Shown: positions 43,322-54,240 of the stretch, in pieces | Layout of the letters: every line of letters begins with the position of its first letter | Numbering within the stretch: the stretch's first letter is position 1 | From: Botryosphaeria dothidea | Lineage: Eukaryota; Ascomycota; Dothideomycetes; Botryosphaeriales; Botryosphaeriaceae | Direction: 5' to 3' | NCBI GenBank assembly: GCA_011503125.2 | Contig: WWBZ02000062.1 | Location: 2,418,001 to 2,482,000, forward strand | Length of the DNA: 64,000 bases | Notes under the pieces: generated by a model | What the model saw: only the letters and a program-made list of their open reading frames with translations | Database searches by the model: none | Told to the model about the DNA's origin: nothing | Made by a program: the position numbers and the translations under genes

Positions 43322-45376
43322 ATGGCGAGACCAAAGAGGAAGATGGAGCAGAAGCTTCTCCCCGTCACTGTTCTCTCGGGCTTCCTGGTGAGCAATCCTA
43401 GCCTCCTTCAAGTTCAATTTTACCCCCCATCCAACGGTCATCTCTAGCATGCCTGGATTTCATACAGGCTTTAATTCGACAGTGACTGACAAAGCAATAG
43501 GGAAGTGGAAAGACTACCTTGTTGAAGCACATCCTCCAGTCTAACAGACATGGTCTCAAAATTGCCGTCATTGTTAATGACATGGCTGAAGTAAACATCG
43601 ACGGTGCCCATGTAGCACGTCTTTCCGGAAAGGAAGGCAAGGCAAACCTCGTTCAGATGCAAAACGGTGAGTCTCCGCTGTATTACCCTTCTCAGGGGCT
43701 TGGTGGAGTTAATTGATGAATGTCTCTCAGGTTGTATTTGCTGCACACTCCGCGGAGACTTCCTCGTCGAGCTTGCCAACATGGCATGGGGAGGCCAATT
43801 CGACTACGTGCTCATCGAGAGTAGCGGTATCAGTGAGCCTCAACAAGTGGCTGAGACCTTCACAGCAGCGCTCAGCGCCGAGATGCTGGATATTCCCGAT
43901 GAGATTCAGAGTGATGATCGGGCAGTCATCGAGAGAGTGTGAGTGTCCGCTCACATCAAGCCTCTCACAGCTCGCGCTACGCCGCTGCTTACTGGATATC
44001 ATTCATTGACCATATTGCTATTTATAGCGCCAAAGCCGGTGGCTTGGAAAAGGTCGCGCGCATCGACACCATGGTGACCGTCGTCGACGCCTTCCGCTTC
44101 TTCGCCGAATTCAACACGGGCGAGTTCCTGACTGACCGATTCGGCCGCGAAGAGGTTCCCGCCGAGGACGAACGCACCATCTCCGACCTCATGGCTGACC
44201 AGATTGAATTTGCGAACGTCATCGTGGTCAACAAGATGGACATGGTCGATCGACGGACGCACGAGCGCGTCCAGGGCTGCATCAAGGCTCTGAACCCCAA
44301 GGCCAAGGTGATCGAGACCAAGCATGCGAAAGTAGACGCGAAGGAGATTGTCGGAACAGGCATGTTCAAGTTGGAGGAAGCACAGATGATGAGTGGTTGG
44401 TTGGCAAGCCTTCAGGAAATGTTCGTGATGGATGTGAACGGAAAGAAGAGGAAGGCGCCGAGGCCGGAGACGCTTGAGTATGAGTTTTGTCCATTCCTTC
44501 CCTCGGTGATCCATTTCTCTGGCTGACACTGAGTGATTGCAGGTATGGCATCAATAGTTTCGTCTATCGTGCTCGGAAGCCTTTCGACCCTATGAAGCTC
44601 TACAAGCTGCTCGCCGGGAAGTTCGTCCTTATTCAGCCCGACCCGGAAGACAAGGAAGATGATGACGGCGAAGAGTCGGATTCTGAAGAAGCCGCCTCGG
44701 AGAAGGGCAGTTCCAACGCAGTTGTGTCAGATGAGGATAGAGCTATGCCGGAACTTGGATCTCGATCCGCCCTGTTCCAGCAATCCAAGCGCAAAGACTC
44801 CAAGGGTGAAGATCTAATCGAGCAAGACGAGGAAGATGAAGAAGAGGACGCTTTCTTCAAGAGTCTTCCCACAAATCCCTCCGAAATTGTAGCTGCTAAA
44901 GCAGCCGACCCAACATGGGCCAAGATGCATCGATCCAAAGGCTGGCTTTGGTTTGCTACTCGGCCACAGCAGGCCGGTTCATGGAACACTGCAGGTGCGA
45001 TGCTGCGCGTCGAGTATGAACAGGACTGGTACTGCGAACTGCCCGAGGAGGAATGGGCGCCGGATGAAGAGGTTAAGGCTGCGATTCAGAAGGACTTCAT
45101 TGGGAATGGGGGGACAGGAGACAAGAGATCGTCTTCATTGGCGAGAGCTTGAATGAGAAAAATATCACGGAGCTGCTGGACGAATGTCTTCTGACAGACA
45201 AAGAGTTCAAGAAGTGGGAGAAGTTGATGAGACGGAAGGATGTGGACTTGGAGAGAAAGGAGGACAAATTGAACGAATGGTGGGATGACTCGTACTGGGC
45301 AGAGTGGATAGTGGGACAAGAGCATGATCATGAGCATTCAGATGGCCATTCCCACAACCACAGCCACAAGCATTAG
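43322..45376 (+). CDS. CobW/ZNG1-type zinc-chaperone GTPase, apparent frameshift near 3' end
   Basis: Exons 43322-43387, 43501-43666, 43731-43938, 44028-44477 and 44543 onward. The protein has [20 protein letters not shown] (Walker A), [11 protein letters not shown], the metal motif [11 protein letters not shown] (CxCC), [18 protein letters not shown] and the G4 motif VVNKMD. Then comes the CobW C-terminal domain ([25 protein letters not shown]) with a long acidic insert between. At about 45096-45110 the frame breaks. The annotated frame runs on to a TGA at 45150-45152 (499 residues), but the family-like reading [19 protein letters not shown] and a His-rich tail ([17 protein letters not shown]) continue in the next frame to 45376. 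One missing base would give about 574 residues. The family delivers zinc to methionine aminopeptidase; the His-rich tail would bind metal. Confidence 0.88.
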
Positions 45377-46089
45377 TTCTTTTGACTCTGTAGGGTGGTG
45401 TTGAAAAGGACGGCAAAACCAGGCAGACTAGATAAGATCATTGGGAAGACTGAGTCGTTGAATGAATTGATAATTAGCATAGGAATCGATCATCCAAACG
45501 GACAAAAGGCATAATATAGTATATGGGTGTGCTGGACATTGCATCTAACGCAAAGGCCTCGGGAAGATGAATGAATCGTTCGGACACGGGGTTCGTCGCT
45601 CTGATTGCATATTTGCGTCCGGAAGATTGCGCCTAGTACATCTTTTTATCCGCTATTCAATGGCAGATGAGCAGACCTTATCAGATCGACGAGCCATCCT
45701 ACGGGAACCCGTAATTACGACAGATTCTAGAAAGACAAGCCTTGGAAGATCGAGATACCAAATTCTTTCGAACGTCAAGATGGGGAGGTGCGGCTAATTG
45801 ATGTATCGTTTGAGAGAAATTACTGCCAAAGTCCGGGTCTTTCCATTCCCGCTCACGGTTCATGTCTAAATGGCCGGTGTTTCTACCGTCGTACGTTGCG
45901 AGCCGCCCCCTTCTCCTCCCCACGCGCAGACTGGCTTTGGATGGTCTGTCATCCGGTATTGAAAGCCAGGAACCTCGTGCTAAAGACACCTGAGGGTGCT
46001 CTCAGAGGAGGCGGCCGGTTTGGAGAAGATCCGACTGTTCGACTTTGGCAACTAAGCTGTTGGTAAGGCTGTTGAGATCTCGCAGACGC
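45377..46089. other. intergenic region
   Basis: Convergent 3' flanks of the zinc-GTPase gene (plus) and BET5 (minus). No gene or repeat was recognised. Confidence 0.35.
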
Positions 46090-46763
46090 TCAACTAGGGA
46101 ACACGCTTTCCTAATAGCAAGCATTAGCGAGGGACATGCGGAGGCGGCGTACTGGGCACAACTCACAATGAAGCTATCCAGGCCTAATTCGAAGAGCTCG
46201 TTGGCTACACCCACTCCACCTGGATGCTCGACAGGCGAGAGCGGATTCTTGACCACGAACTCAACATACAGGTTTGCCCAGATCTGGTGGAGGACTATGC
46301 GGAGGTTATTCGTCTTCGTGTCGGTGAGCATGACAAACTTCAGTCGCGTGGGCGTTTCGTAGTAGTGGAGCTTGTATTCGCCAGTCCGGAAGGAGAGAAA
46401 GCTGTAGACACGCGGTCATGTCAGCGGCAAGCAGCCATCAAGCTCTTGCAGGGGCACGCGTACGTATCATCTTCACCACCCAGCTGCTTGACCATATTTC
46501 TCAAGGAGAAGATGGCGCCAAACATGAGCTTCGCGTCATCCTCCTTAGACAGGGCCTTGCGACCAACTTGGCCATCGCCGTCGCTCATGAGACTGCCGCC
46601 AGACGTGGGGCGCCCGGCTTTCGTGCTGGCTGCGGACGGACGCATCCATCGTTTGCTGTAGATACACTCGGCTGCGACGCGGTTAGCTGCCGGAGGTTCG
46701 ACTGCGGAGGCTGCGGAAAGACACACTGTGGCGATCGAAGATGTAGAAGGAGTAGATAACCAT
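46090..46763 (-). CDS. BET5: TRAPP complex subunit Bet5 (TRAPPC1)
   Basis: Four exons on the minus strand: 46727-46763, 46464-46671, 46167-46401 and a last exon of 21 nt at 46090-46110, giving 166 residues with consistent phases. The N-terminus is MVIYSFYIFDRH then TECIYSKRW. The middle has DDAKLMFGAIFSLRNMVKQL and FLSFRTGEYKLHYYETPT. The C-terminal part has NLRIVLHQIWANLYVEFVVK and NPLSPVEHPGGVGVANELFE. These are the core blocks of the Bet5/TRAPPC1 longin-like fold. The subunit is part of the TRAPP tethering complex that activates Ypt1/Rab1 in ER-to-Golgi traffic. A Ser/Gly-rich insert near residues 22-45 is longer than in yeast. The gene is divergent from the CaMKK-type kinase gene. Confidence 0.95.
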
Positions 46764-47155
46764 TCTGGCAGTGGTGAATGGGCGCGAGGACTGTACTCGG
46801 GAACGGGTCGGCGGGTGCGTGGCGGGCTGCGGGCTGCGGGCTGCGGGCTGCGAGATGCGGGATGCGGGAAGGGTGGATCGGAGGTTTGGACTGGACTCTA
46901 GACCGATGCTGGCTGGGCGCGATCCATGGACCGGCGAGTTCAAACGGTCAAGCTTTCCAGCGGACAAGGGTCCAGGAAGGATCGGCCTGGCGCGGGGTGC
47001 AAGCGCATCAGCCTGAGCTCCCACCAAGACCTCTGCGCTGCAGCGCCCACCGTTCACCTCCTCCCACACGTCCAAGCTGGTCCTGCGCGTGCATTCTTCT
47101 CTATCTGCTCTTGTATCACTTATTCCAGCGCGCCATCACCCCCTCCTTCCTGGCA
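46764..47155. promoter_or_regulatory. divergent promoter with 7-bp tandem repeats
   Basis: This 392-bp region lies between the BET5 and kinase starts. At 46824-46851 the heptamer GGGCTGC is repeated four times perfectly, followed by degenerate GAGATGC/GGGATGC units. The rest is CT-rich leader. Promoter sites could not be named. Confidence 0.5.
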
Positions 47156-49576
47156 ATGCCGCTGCCCTCCTCGCGCTTGCACCAGCATCTCTCCGCCGAT
47201 GATATCCCCGGCCTGTATCCCTCCGACCACCTTTCGCTCGCCGTGCCCGATGTCGACGAATCTGGCCGCCCGCCTGCCATAAAGCATGTGTATGCGCCCT
47301 GGACGAGTGTCTGTCCATTTGTGCTGCCCGTCGCTGATCCCACTAGCTCTGCGCCTGCTTATCAGAGTCCCTTGCGCCACCACCGCCGTGCTCCCTCCAC
47401 CAGCAGAGAAGTGAAAGTCTGTGCCTGCTCCCAATGGCCCGTTCGGCTTCCGGTCCTGACCCGGCCCTTCTGTAGGAAACCCTAAACGCGCGATCGGAGT
47501 ATAGCAACAGCGAAGACGACGGTACCGCCCAGCATCGCATCAATCAATACATTATTGACCAAGAGATCGGGAGAGGTTCTTTTGGCGCTGTTCATCGTGC
47601 AGTGGATCAGTATGGGGTGGAATATGTAAGATTCTCTGCTTGCCCGAGAGCCACGACTCCTCCTCATACAACACACCTGCGCCAAAAAAAAAAAACCATC
47701 TGCCTTGTACTGAGATAAGGGATATCACAGGCAGTCAAAGAATTTTCAAAGTCGCGCCTGCGAAAACGAGCGCAATCAAACCTGCTCCGAAGCCCAGGCG
47801 TCAGACACCGCAAAAATCAACACTCTGCCGGCCGTGGTTTCAACCTTCCTCTGCATCGCCACTCTGGCAGTGAAGTCAACAACTCGCTGGACCTCATAAA
47901 AGAAGAAATCGCTGTCATGAAAAAACTGAACCACCCGAACCTCGTCGCGCTAATCGAAGTGCTCGACGACCCTGACGAAGATTCACTATACATGGTGTTG
48001 GAGCTTTGCAAGAAGGGTGTTGTCATGCACGTCGGTCTCGACGAAAGGGCGGATCCATACGAAGATGAGCAATGTCGATGCTGGTTCCGCGATATGATCC
48101 TTGGCATAGAGTACTGTGGGTGATTTGTCCATGTGGTCAGTGTGATCTGGTAAGCTAACACGGCGCGGTTTGGATTAGTGCACGCTCAGGGTATCATTCA
48201 TCGCGATATTAAGCCGGACAACTGCCTCATCACCGATGATGATGTGTTGAAGATTGTCGATTTTGGTGTCTCTGAAATGTTCGAGAAGGACTCAGAGATG
48301 AAAACCAAAAAGTCGGCTGGATCACCTGCATTCATGCCTCCGGAACTCTGTGTCCCCAAGCATGGGGACGTATCGGGGAAAGCTGCCGACATTTGGTCAA
48401 TGGGCGTCACGCTTTACTGCCTGCGTTTTGGTAAAATTCCGTTTGAGAAGACGGGCATGATCGAGCTCTATGACGCAATTCGGAACGACGGGATTGAACT
48501 AGAAGACTGTGATGAAGACTTTGCTGATCTCATGCACCGGATATTGGAAAAAGACCCAGACAAACGTATAACCATGGACGAGCTCAGAGTATGTCATGGT
48601 GATCACTCCTTTTTTGATCCGTAGAGCTGACCCAGCCAGGAACATCCTTGGGTCACGAGGAGGGATACGGATTGTCTGTTGCCAAAGGAGGAGAATATTG
48701 CGGACATCATTGAACCGCCCACAGAGGAGGAAGTCAATGCTGCAATCACCGGAAACATGGGCCACTTGATCACCGTGGTAAGTTGCTGATCCCGTAGCCA
48801 TATTTTCCGCGCAGAGTCCCTAACTCGTTCCCAAGATGAAAGCAGTGAAACGTTTCAAGCAGCTACTTTTTAAGAGGCGGCCGGATTTGATGCAAGGTAT
48901 CTTTGGTCATCGCATGGTTCAGCCTCCGCTCGCAATGCGCCCGTACAGTGGGTTTGGAAGGACTCGGAGCGAGGCAGCCGATAATAGGCAGGTTGTGGAA
49001 GGTGTTCTGGCCACCGAAGGCGTTCATCGCACCATTGATGTGACAGCGAAAGTTGAGCGATTGGCAGAGCGAACGAATGACGCAGGCGTCTCAACTCCTG
49101 GGAGCGCAGGTCAGTCACCAAGACTCGATCCTCACGACGCGTCATCGCCGCATACGTCTTCTGCTGAGCCTCGAACACCGCGACTGGAAATCGGCAAAGG
49201 ACAGGCCCATGACCCTTTAGAAGATCAGTTGTTTCTCGATCTCAGTCTACCTGAAGGAGAGGACGTGACGGCAGATCACCAGCATGTCGTGTGCGAGTCA
49301 CCAGGTGCCGTGGATATCGACGTGTATGAGCAGGCGTACGAGGAAGAAGTGCAACGGATCTTGGCTGAGCGCGGGCAGAGGCGGCCGACGCTCTACCTGA
49401 CGCGGCGGGTTGAGGGCAAGGAATCGATCCGACGGAACCCGACTCTTCTTGACGCGCTGCAGTTGGGCAGCGAAGCACCCAAGACGGCAGGCTTGGCGCT
49501 AGCCAAGCTGGTCGAGAAAGCCAAGAGCAATGTACAGAGCGAGGCGGGCGAGGAGTCTGGTGATGGTGTGGCCTAA
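47156..49576 (+). CDS. CaMKK-type serine/threonine kinase (SNF1-kinase-kinase family)
   Basis: Six exons (47156-47410, 47476-47625, 47731-48115, 48179-48588, 48640-48777, 48836-49576) give 692 residues. The first intron (47411-47475) is inferred because the upstream frame ends in a stop inside it and the acceptor TAG gives a phase-0 join. Kinase landmarks: glycine loop IGRGSFGAVHRA (about residue 117), AVKEF lysine (about 138), HRDIKPDN, DFGVSEMF, and SAGSPAFMPPEL in the activation segment. Between the lysine and the C-helix there is an insert of about 50 basic residues (RLRKRAQSNLLRSPG...), the RP-insert position of Ca2+/calmodulin-dependent kinase kinases. The C-terminus after residue 430 is disordered with Ser/Pro and acidic patches. 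Fungal members act upstream of SNF1/AMPK or CaMK kinases; a calmodulin-binding helix was not identified with confidence (VKRFKQLLFKRRPDL is a candidate). Confidence 0.9.
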
Positions 49577-51742
49577 TCACCTATAGGTCGTGTGGATTTG
49601 CAACTCTCCATTGGCTTAGATTGACAGCGGGATCAAAAGCAGGGCAGCACGAGCTCGAGCGCGGGCCGCAGTGTCGTGCATGCCCGTACATGTAATGGGA
49701 CGGTATACAGCACACAGAACGTAGACCACGGCAGGGATACACAAAAGAGTAGCACAAGAAAGCTTACTTGGATCGACGGCAAGAAGCGGGCGCTTCCGCG
49801 CACAAGTCAACAGGCCCTCGTGTGTACGGCTGACGTCTTCATTTGTTGCGGGGCGCGGAGCGACCTCAACGGCGGGAGTGCACAGAGATACTTTAATCGC
49901 ACTCTTCAGGACGACGGGCATAAAAATGTAAGCTCTGCTTGGCAATACTGATAATGGCATTACACGAACGGCTGCGCATTCGGAGCAACTCTCACTCCAA
50001 GCCAACTAGGCACCCCGCCGGAAGTAAGCTGATACATGCGGAGCGACAGTACCTGCGCCTACAGAATGCAGGCGTGAGGCATTTCCGGGGGACGGATTAT
50101 TATCGCGTCGAGCCGGACGGCCAAACACCCTCAGCAAGTCATGATGTCCGTAAGCGCTTGCTTTCTCCGAGCTGCGAATCATGGCGGCGGCGATCGCGCA
50201 CCACGGCGCGAAGGCTTTGCATGAGGCGATGTGACGGTCGCAATTGACGTGGTGGTGCTGGGGCAAAGGCAGCAAGTCGCTCGATTAGGGAGGCTACACG
50301 GGAGGATGGCTTGAATATGGTGTTGAGGTTGCGGCGGTGAGGGATTTATTCATTGGTCTCCCGCTTTGCCGTCGCTGCGCTGTTTTGCGCGGCGGCGAGG
50401 GAGAACGGCGCCCGGATCGAGGGCTTTCCTGGCTCTGCAAGCGCGAGGCAGCACCGGCTTCTTCGCGTCTAGTGGCATCCGGGATGCACAGCGCGTTATT
50501 TTGACTCAAGCGAGATTTGAGGGAGGGGCTGTCTAGCTGTCGGTCGCATCGTCGCGGATTTGGGGGGGGAGGTTGACGCGGGCTCACGATGGCCGACGCG
50601 GATCTCGATGGCCGGCGGGCTGTGCGTTGCTCTCTTCGCTGCCGCTTGCCGTCGCACGCAGCACGCAGCACGCAGAGCGATCGCTGGAGGTGCGGTGATG
50701 AGCGTGGCCCCGCCAACAGCGCCACAGCCACGAAAAGAGGCGCAGGGCTGGGGACGAGGGGCGGACAAAGAAACAGTGGCCGCATAGCATGCGGGCGCCG
50801 GCGACCAAGCAGCCGGCCAGCGAGCCAGCAGCAGCGTGTATTTGAGCCAGGCCGGGCGCGGGCGGGCCCAGCAGCAGGCATAGCCATGAACATGATGAAA
50901 GACGGTCGGTGGATACAGGGCATGACGTATCGCCGCCCGACCTGTCCTGTCCAGCTGTTCAGCGGCGGGGCTGATGAGAGCCTGCCCTCCTGCGCCCGCT
51001 CCAATCATCACCGACGCCTGCGCGCAATAAAATGGCCGGAGCGCTGCAGCGCGGTGAGCGCATGCGGCAGTGCTGAAGGCCACTCGTAAACGTATACACC
51101 ACTCTTACAAACAGTCTGCTGCGACGCCCTCTGCCCGCGGCCTCCGCGGCTGCTCTGGCACCGTTTGCCCTCAGCTCACGCAAAGAAGAAGTCTTTTCTG
51201 CCGACGGCGTAAAATAGCGCACAGCACACGTTCTTCCACCTCCGCCCGCACCACGGCCGGCTTGAATAATCACTGTCCGCTGCCAATTCCGCACACGACT
51301 GCTCCGGCGCGCGCCCGGCGACAAATCTTCTCTGCCTGCTCCTCTCGCGAGTCGCCTACGGCCTCTGGTTCTGCGCGCTTCCGGCGGTCTGCTGCCCTCG
51401 ACGACTCCCACGGTCCGTGTCACACGCCGGCTCGGGTTTGTCAGCCGGTCGAGTCCCCAGCAAGTGGCTGCTCCAAGCACTGCGCGCCTCGGCTGCCAAG
51501 GTTCGCCTTCCTCCGACCGCTTCACTGAGCCCACCCTGCTTGTCCCCGCGACTTTCTGAACAACACATCTCCCCCCGACAGCGGGCAGCCACCCACACAA
51601 CGCCGTTTTGCGAGACCAATAACACACCTTTCTGGGCTTTGCCCCAGCCCTGAGACGCACAGTCTCAATCGACTGCTCCAAGCCGACTGCTCCACTCTCC
51701 CACGGCCACCGCCTCCAGCCCTACTTCACACCCTGCCGTACC
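49577..51742. other. 2.2-kb intergenic region, GC-rich
   Basis: Lies between two plus-strand kinase genes. Minus-strand frames 50294-51004 and 50959-51681 are open because of high GC content, but lack domain character. A GCACGCA-type short repeat occurs near 50653-50673. The last ~600 bp are pyrimidine-rich and probably a long leader of the HAL4-type gene. Nothing else was recognised. Confidence 0.4.
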
Positions 51743-53365
51743 ATGGCCAACAAGACCTCCCCCGCAATGAGCTCCAAGGCCACGGGCTCCCCGGTGCCCT
51801 CTACTTCGACCTCCTCTATCGCCTCCTCCGATGGCAACTTCGCCCTTCCCCCGCCCCAACATGCCACTCCTGCGCAAGCGAACGGCGCTGCCGCTATCGC
51901 TGCCGCCGCCGCTGGCGCAAGACCCAACCTGCCCGCGAAGAAGCCTACCATGAGCTCGAGGATAAGCGGCATCTTCGGCCGTCGCGAGGCCCTGGACACT
52001 CCTAGAGATAGCCCGAAGACCCTCGCGGCCGATAAAATCCCCGAGAAAGTTTCTGAGAATAAGGTGGCGAATGGCGATGGTCCGACCAGTTCTCCCCGAC
52101 CTGAGCCGCGCCGTCAAGGGTCCATGTCCGAGAAGAAGGCTGTCAGCTCGGTTGACCGCACCAAGAGTAACGCGGAGAGGAAGAAGGAGCAGCAGCAGGC
52201 CGCAAACATCTCCAAGCGCTTCAAGCTCCACGAGGATGGAAGCCATGAGCACCAGCTCAGAGTACAGAGGCGTGAGGAGAAGCTCAAGGATATGTTCCAG
52301 AATCTGATGCTTGGAAAGAAGAAGGAAACAAATCCCGAAGAGCAGCCTCTCAGTCTGATGTCGGGTTGGGTCGACCAGCTGCGCAATGACAAAGAAAAGT
52401 TCAACATCGACCACAAGACCGGTGCTAGTTCTTCCATGACTCTCGTTCAAAAGTACGGAAAGTGTCAGGAGATCATCGGTCGCGGCGCATTTGGTATTGT
52501 AAAAATAGCCCATAAGCCCGATTCGAAGGACCCCAAGCGCGAGCAGCTGTTTGCCGTCAAAGAGTTCAAGCAGCGCCCCGGTGAATCCGACAAAAAATAC
52601 AACAAGCGCCTGACTTCGGAATTCTGCATTTCCTCCTCCATGCATCATCCGAACATCATCAACACGCTTGACCTCATTCAGGACGAGAAGGGTGAATTTT
52701 GTGAAGTCATGGAATACTGCGCCGGCGGCGATCTGTACACACTAATTCTCGCGGCTGGCCAGCTTGAGGTTGTCGAGGCCGATTGCTTCTTCAAGCAGCT
52801 GATGCGCGGCGTTGATTACCTGCACGGCATGGGCGTTGCCCACCGCGACCTTAAGCCCGAGAACCTCCTCCTTACCTCTCACGGAGCAATCAAAATCACC
52901 GATTTCGGCAACGGCGAGTGTTTCCGCATGGCATGGGAAGAGGAAGCTCACATGACGGCGGGTATTTGCGGTTCGGCGCCCTATATTGCACCTGAAGAAT
53001 ACGTGGATGAAGAATTTGACCCCAGAGCCGTCGACGTGTGGGCCTGTGGTGTTATCTACATGGCCATGAGGACCGGGCGCCACCTTTGGCGTGTTGCCAA
53101 GAAGGGCGAGGATGAATTCTATACCAAGTATCTCGAGGACCGTAAAGAGGAATCCGGCTACAGACCCATTGAGGTTCTCCGACGCGTAGGTCTCGTTTCT
53201 CTTATCCCCTGTATTCTTGCTAACAGAGCGTAGCGCCAATGTCGCAACGTCATATATTCGATTCTCGACCCCAATCCCAACCGCCGCTTGACCGCAGAAG
53301 AGGTCAACCGGTCGGAATGGGTTGACCAGATACGTCTCTGCAGGGCCGGAGACGAAGGATTCTAA
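51743..53365 (+). CDS. HAL4/SAT4-type serine/threonine kinase
   Basis: Exons 51743-53185 and 53234-53365 give 524 residues. The acceptor of the only intron is TAG at 53231-53233, because the nearer CAG would put a stop in frame. The first 245 residues are disordered (Ser, Pro, Ala; an Ala run near residue 52). The kinase domain starts [22 protein letters not shown] holds the ATP lysine, followed by [39 protein letters not shown] and [11 protein letters not shown]. The C-terminus is [15 protein letters not shown]. The HAL4/SAT4, NPR1 and PRR family controls plasma-membrane K+ transporters (Trk1/2) and nutrient permeases and influences salt tolerance. The N-terminal pattern and [11 protein letters not shown] fit this family best; a close NPR-type relative cannot be excluded. 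Confidence 0.9.
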
Positions 53366-54240
53366 TGCACTTGGGTGGGATATTTGGGATTTGGCGTTGG
53401 AAGAACCCTCACTTGCGATGACACTAATGTGCTTCTACCCCTGGTGGTCCTGGCAGTGATTGTCACGCTGGATCTGTGCCCTTTTCTTCTTTCTCTTCGA
53501 GCTCTCGTTGCACTTCTCTTTTTTGGCGTATGCATTGCTTCGTTCGAGCGCAGCATACCCTTTCCCATGGCATGAGACGTTTTATCTCTGCTTGCATGGC
53601 GTTTCGAAGGCACCCTTGGCTCTAGGTACGCGCAATTTCTTTTTTGTCATTCACCGTTTGGAGCACGCACAATGATCATGTAGAGAGACGAGAAGGATGG
53701 ACGGGCGGTTTTCTGAAAGACGGTCCTGAACAAGGCCGACGCATGCATATAGGCAGAATTTGGCGGCAGCGGTACCGGTCGAAAGGATCAGGCTTGGACG
53801 GGGTGGAGGGCACAGCTCGCGCTCTTCTCAGAGAGGCAGCGACAGAGGGCGGGGGGCCTCTTGGTGGCGAGAGACGGGCATGGATCTCTTGCCTGGCCCC
53901 CGTCCTCGACGATAGTAAATGAAAAATCGGATACTGAAAAGAGAGGCAGCGCATATGCAATGGAATGAAAATTCTGCAGCGCGGGAAGTGGGCTGCACGC
54001 CACGGCAAGAGCAACGGCAGCGTGGTTGTTGGTGGTTGCACACCGCTGCGGGCTTCGAGCAGCACAGGCGGCGGCGATTGCCGGACGTAACAGACGGGGC
54101 GGCTCAAAGGGAGAGAGGACAGGTCCACGTCCAGCTGTCTTCTTCGGCCTATGACATCGTCTCCTGCAACCCATCTTTGCTGCAAGCTTCTGCTGCCCTT
54201 TCCTATGCGTCCACCTGGCATCCAGTGACATGTTCAAGCA
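53366..54240. other. intergenic region
   Basis: 3' flank of the HAL4-type gene and 5' region of the SLP1-type gene. GC-rich with bystander open frames. No gene, repeat or RNA recognised. Confidence 0.35.

Noticed and set aside
50294..51681. Two minus-strand frames of over 230 codons
   Set aside because: They are Arg/Ala/Pro-biased and overlap open frames on the other strand, as expected from high GC without selection.
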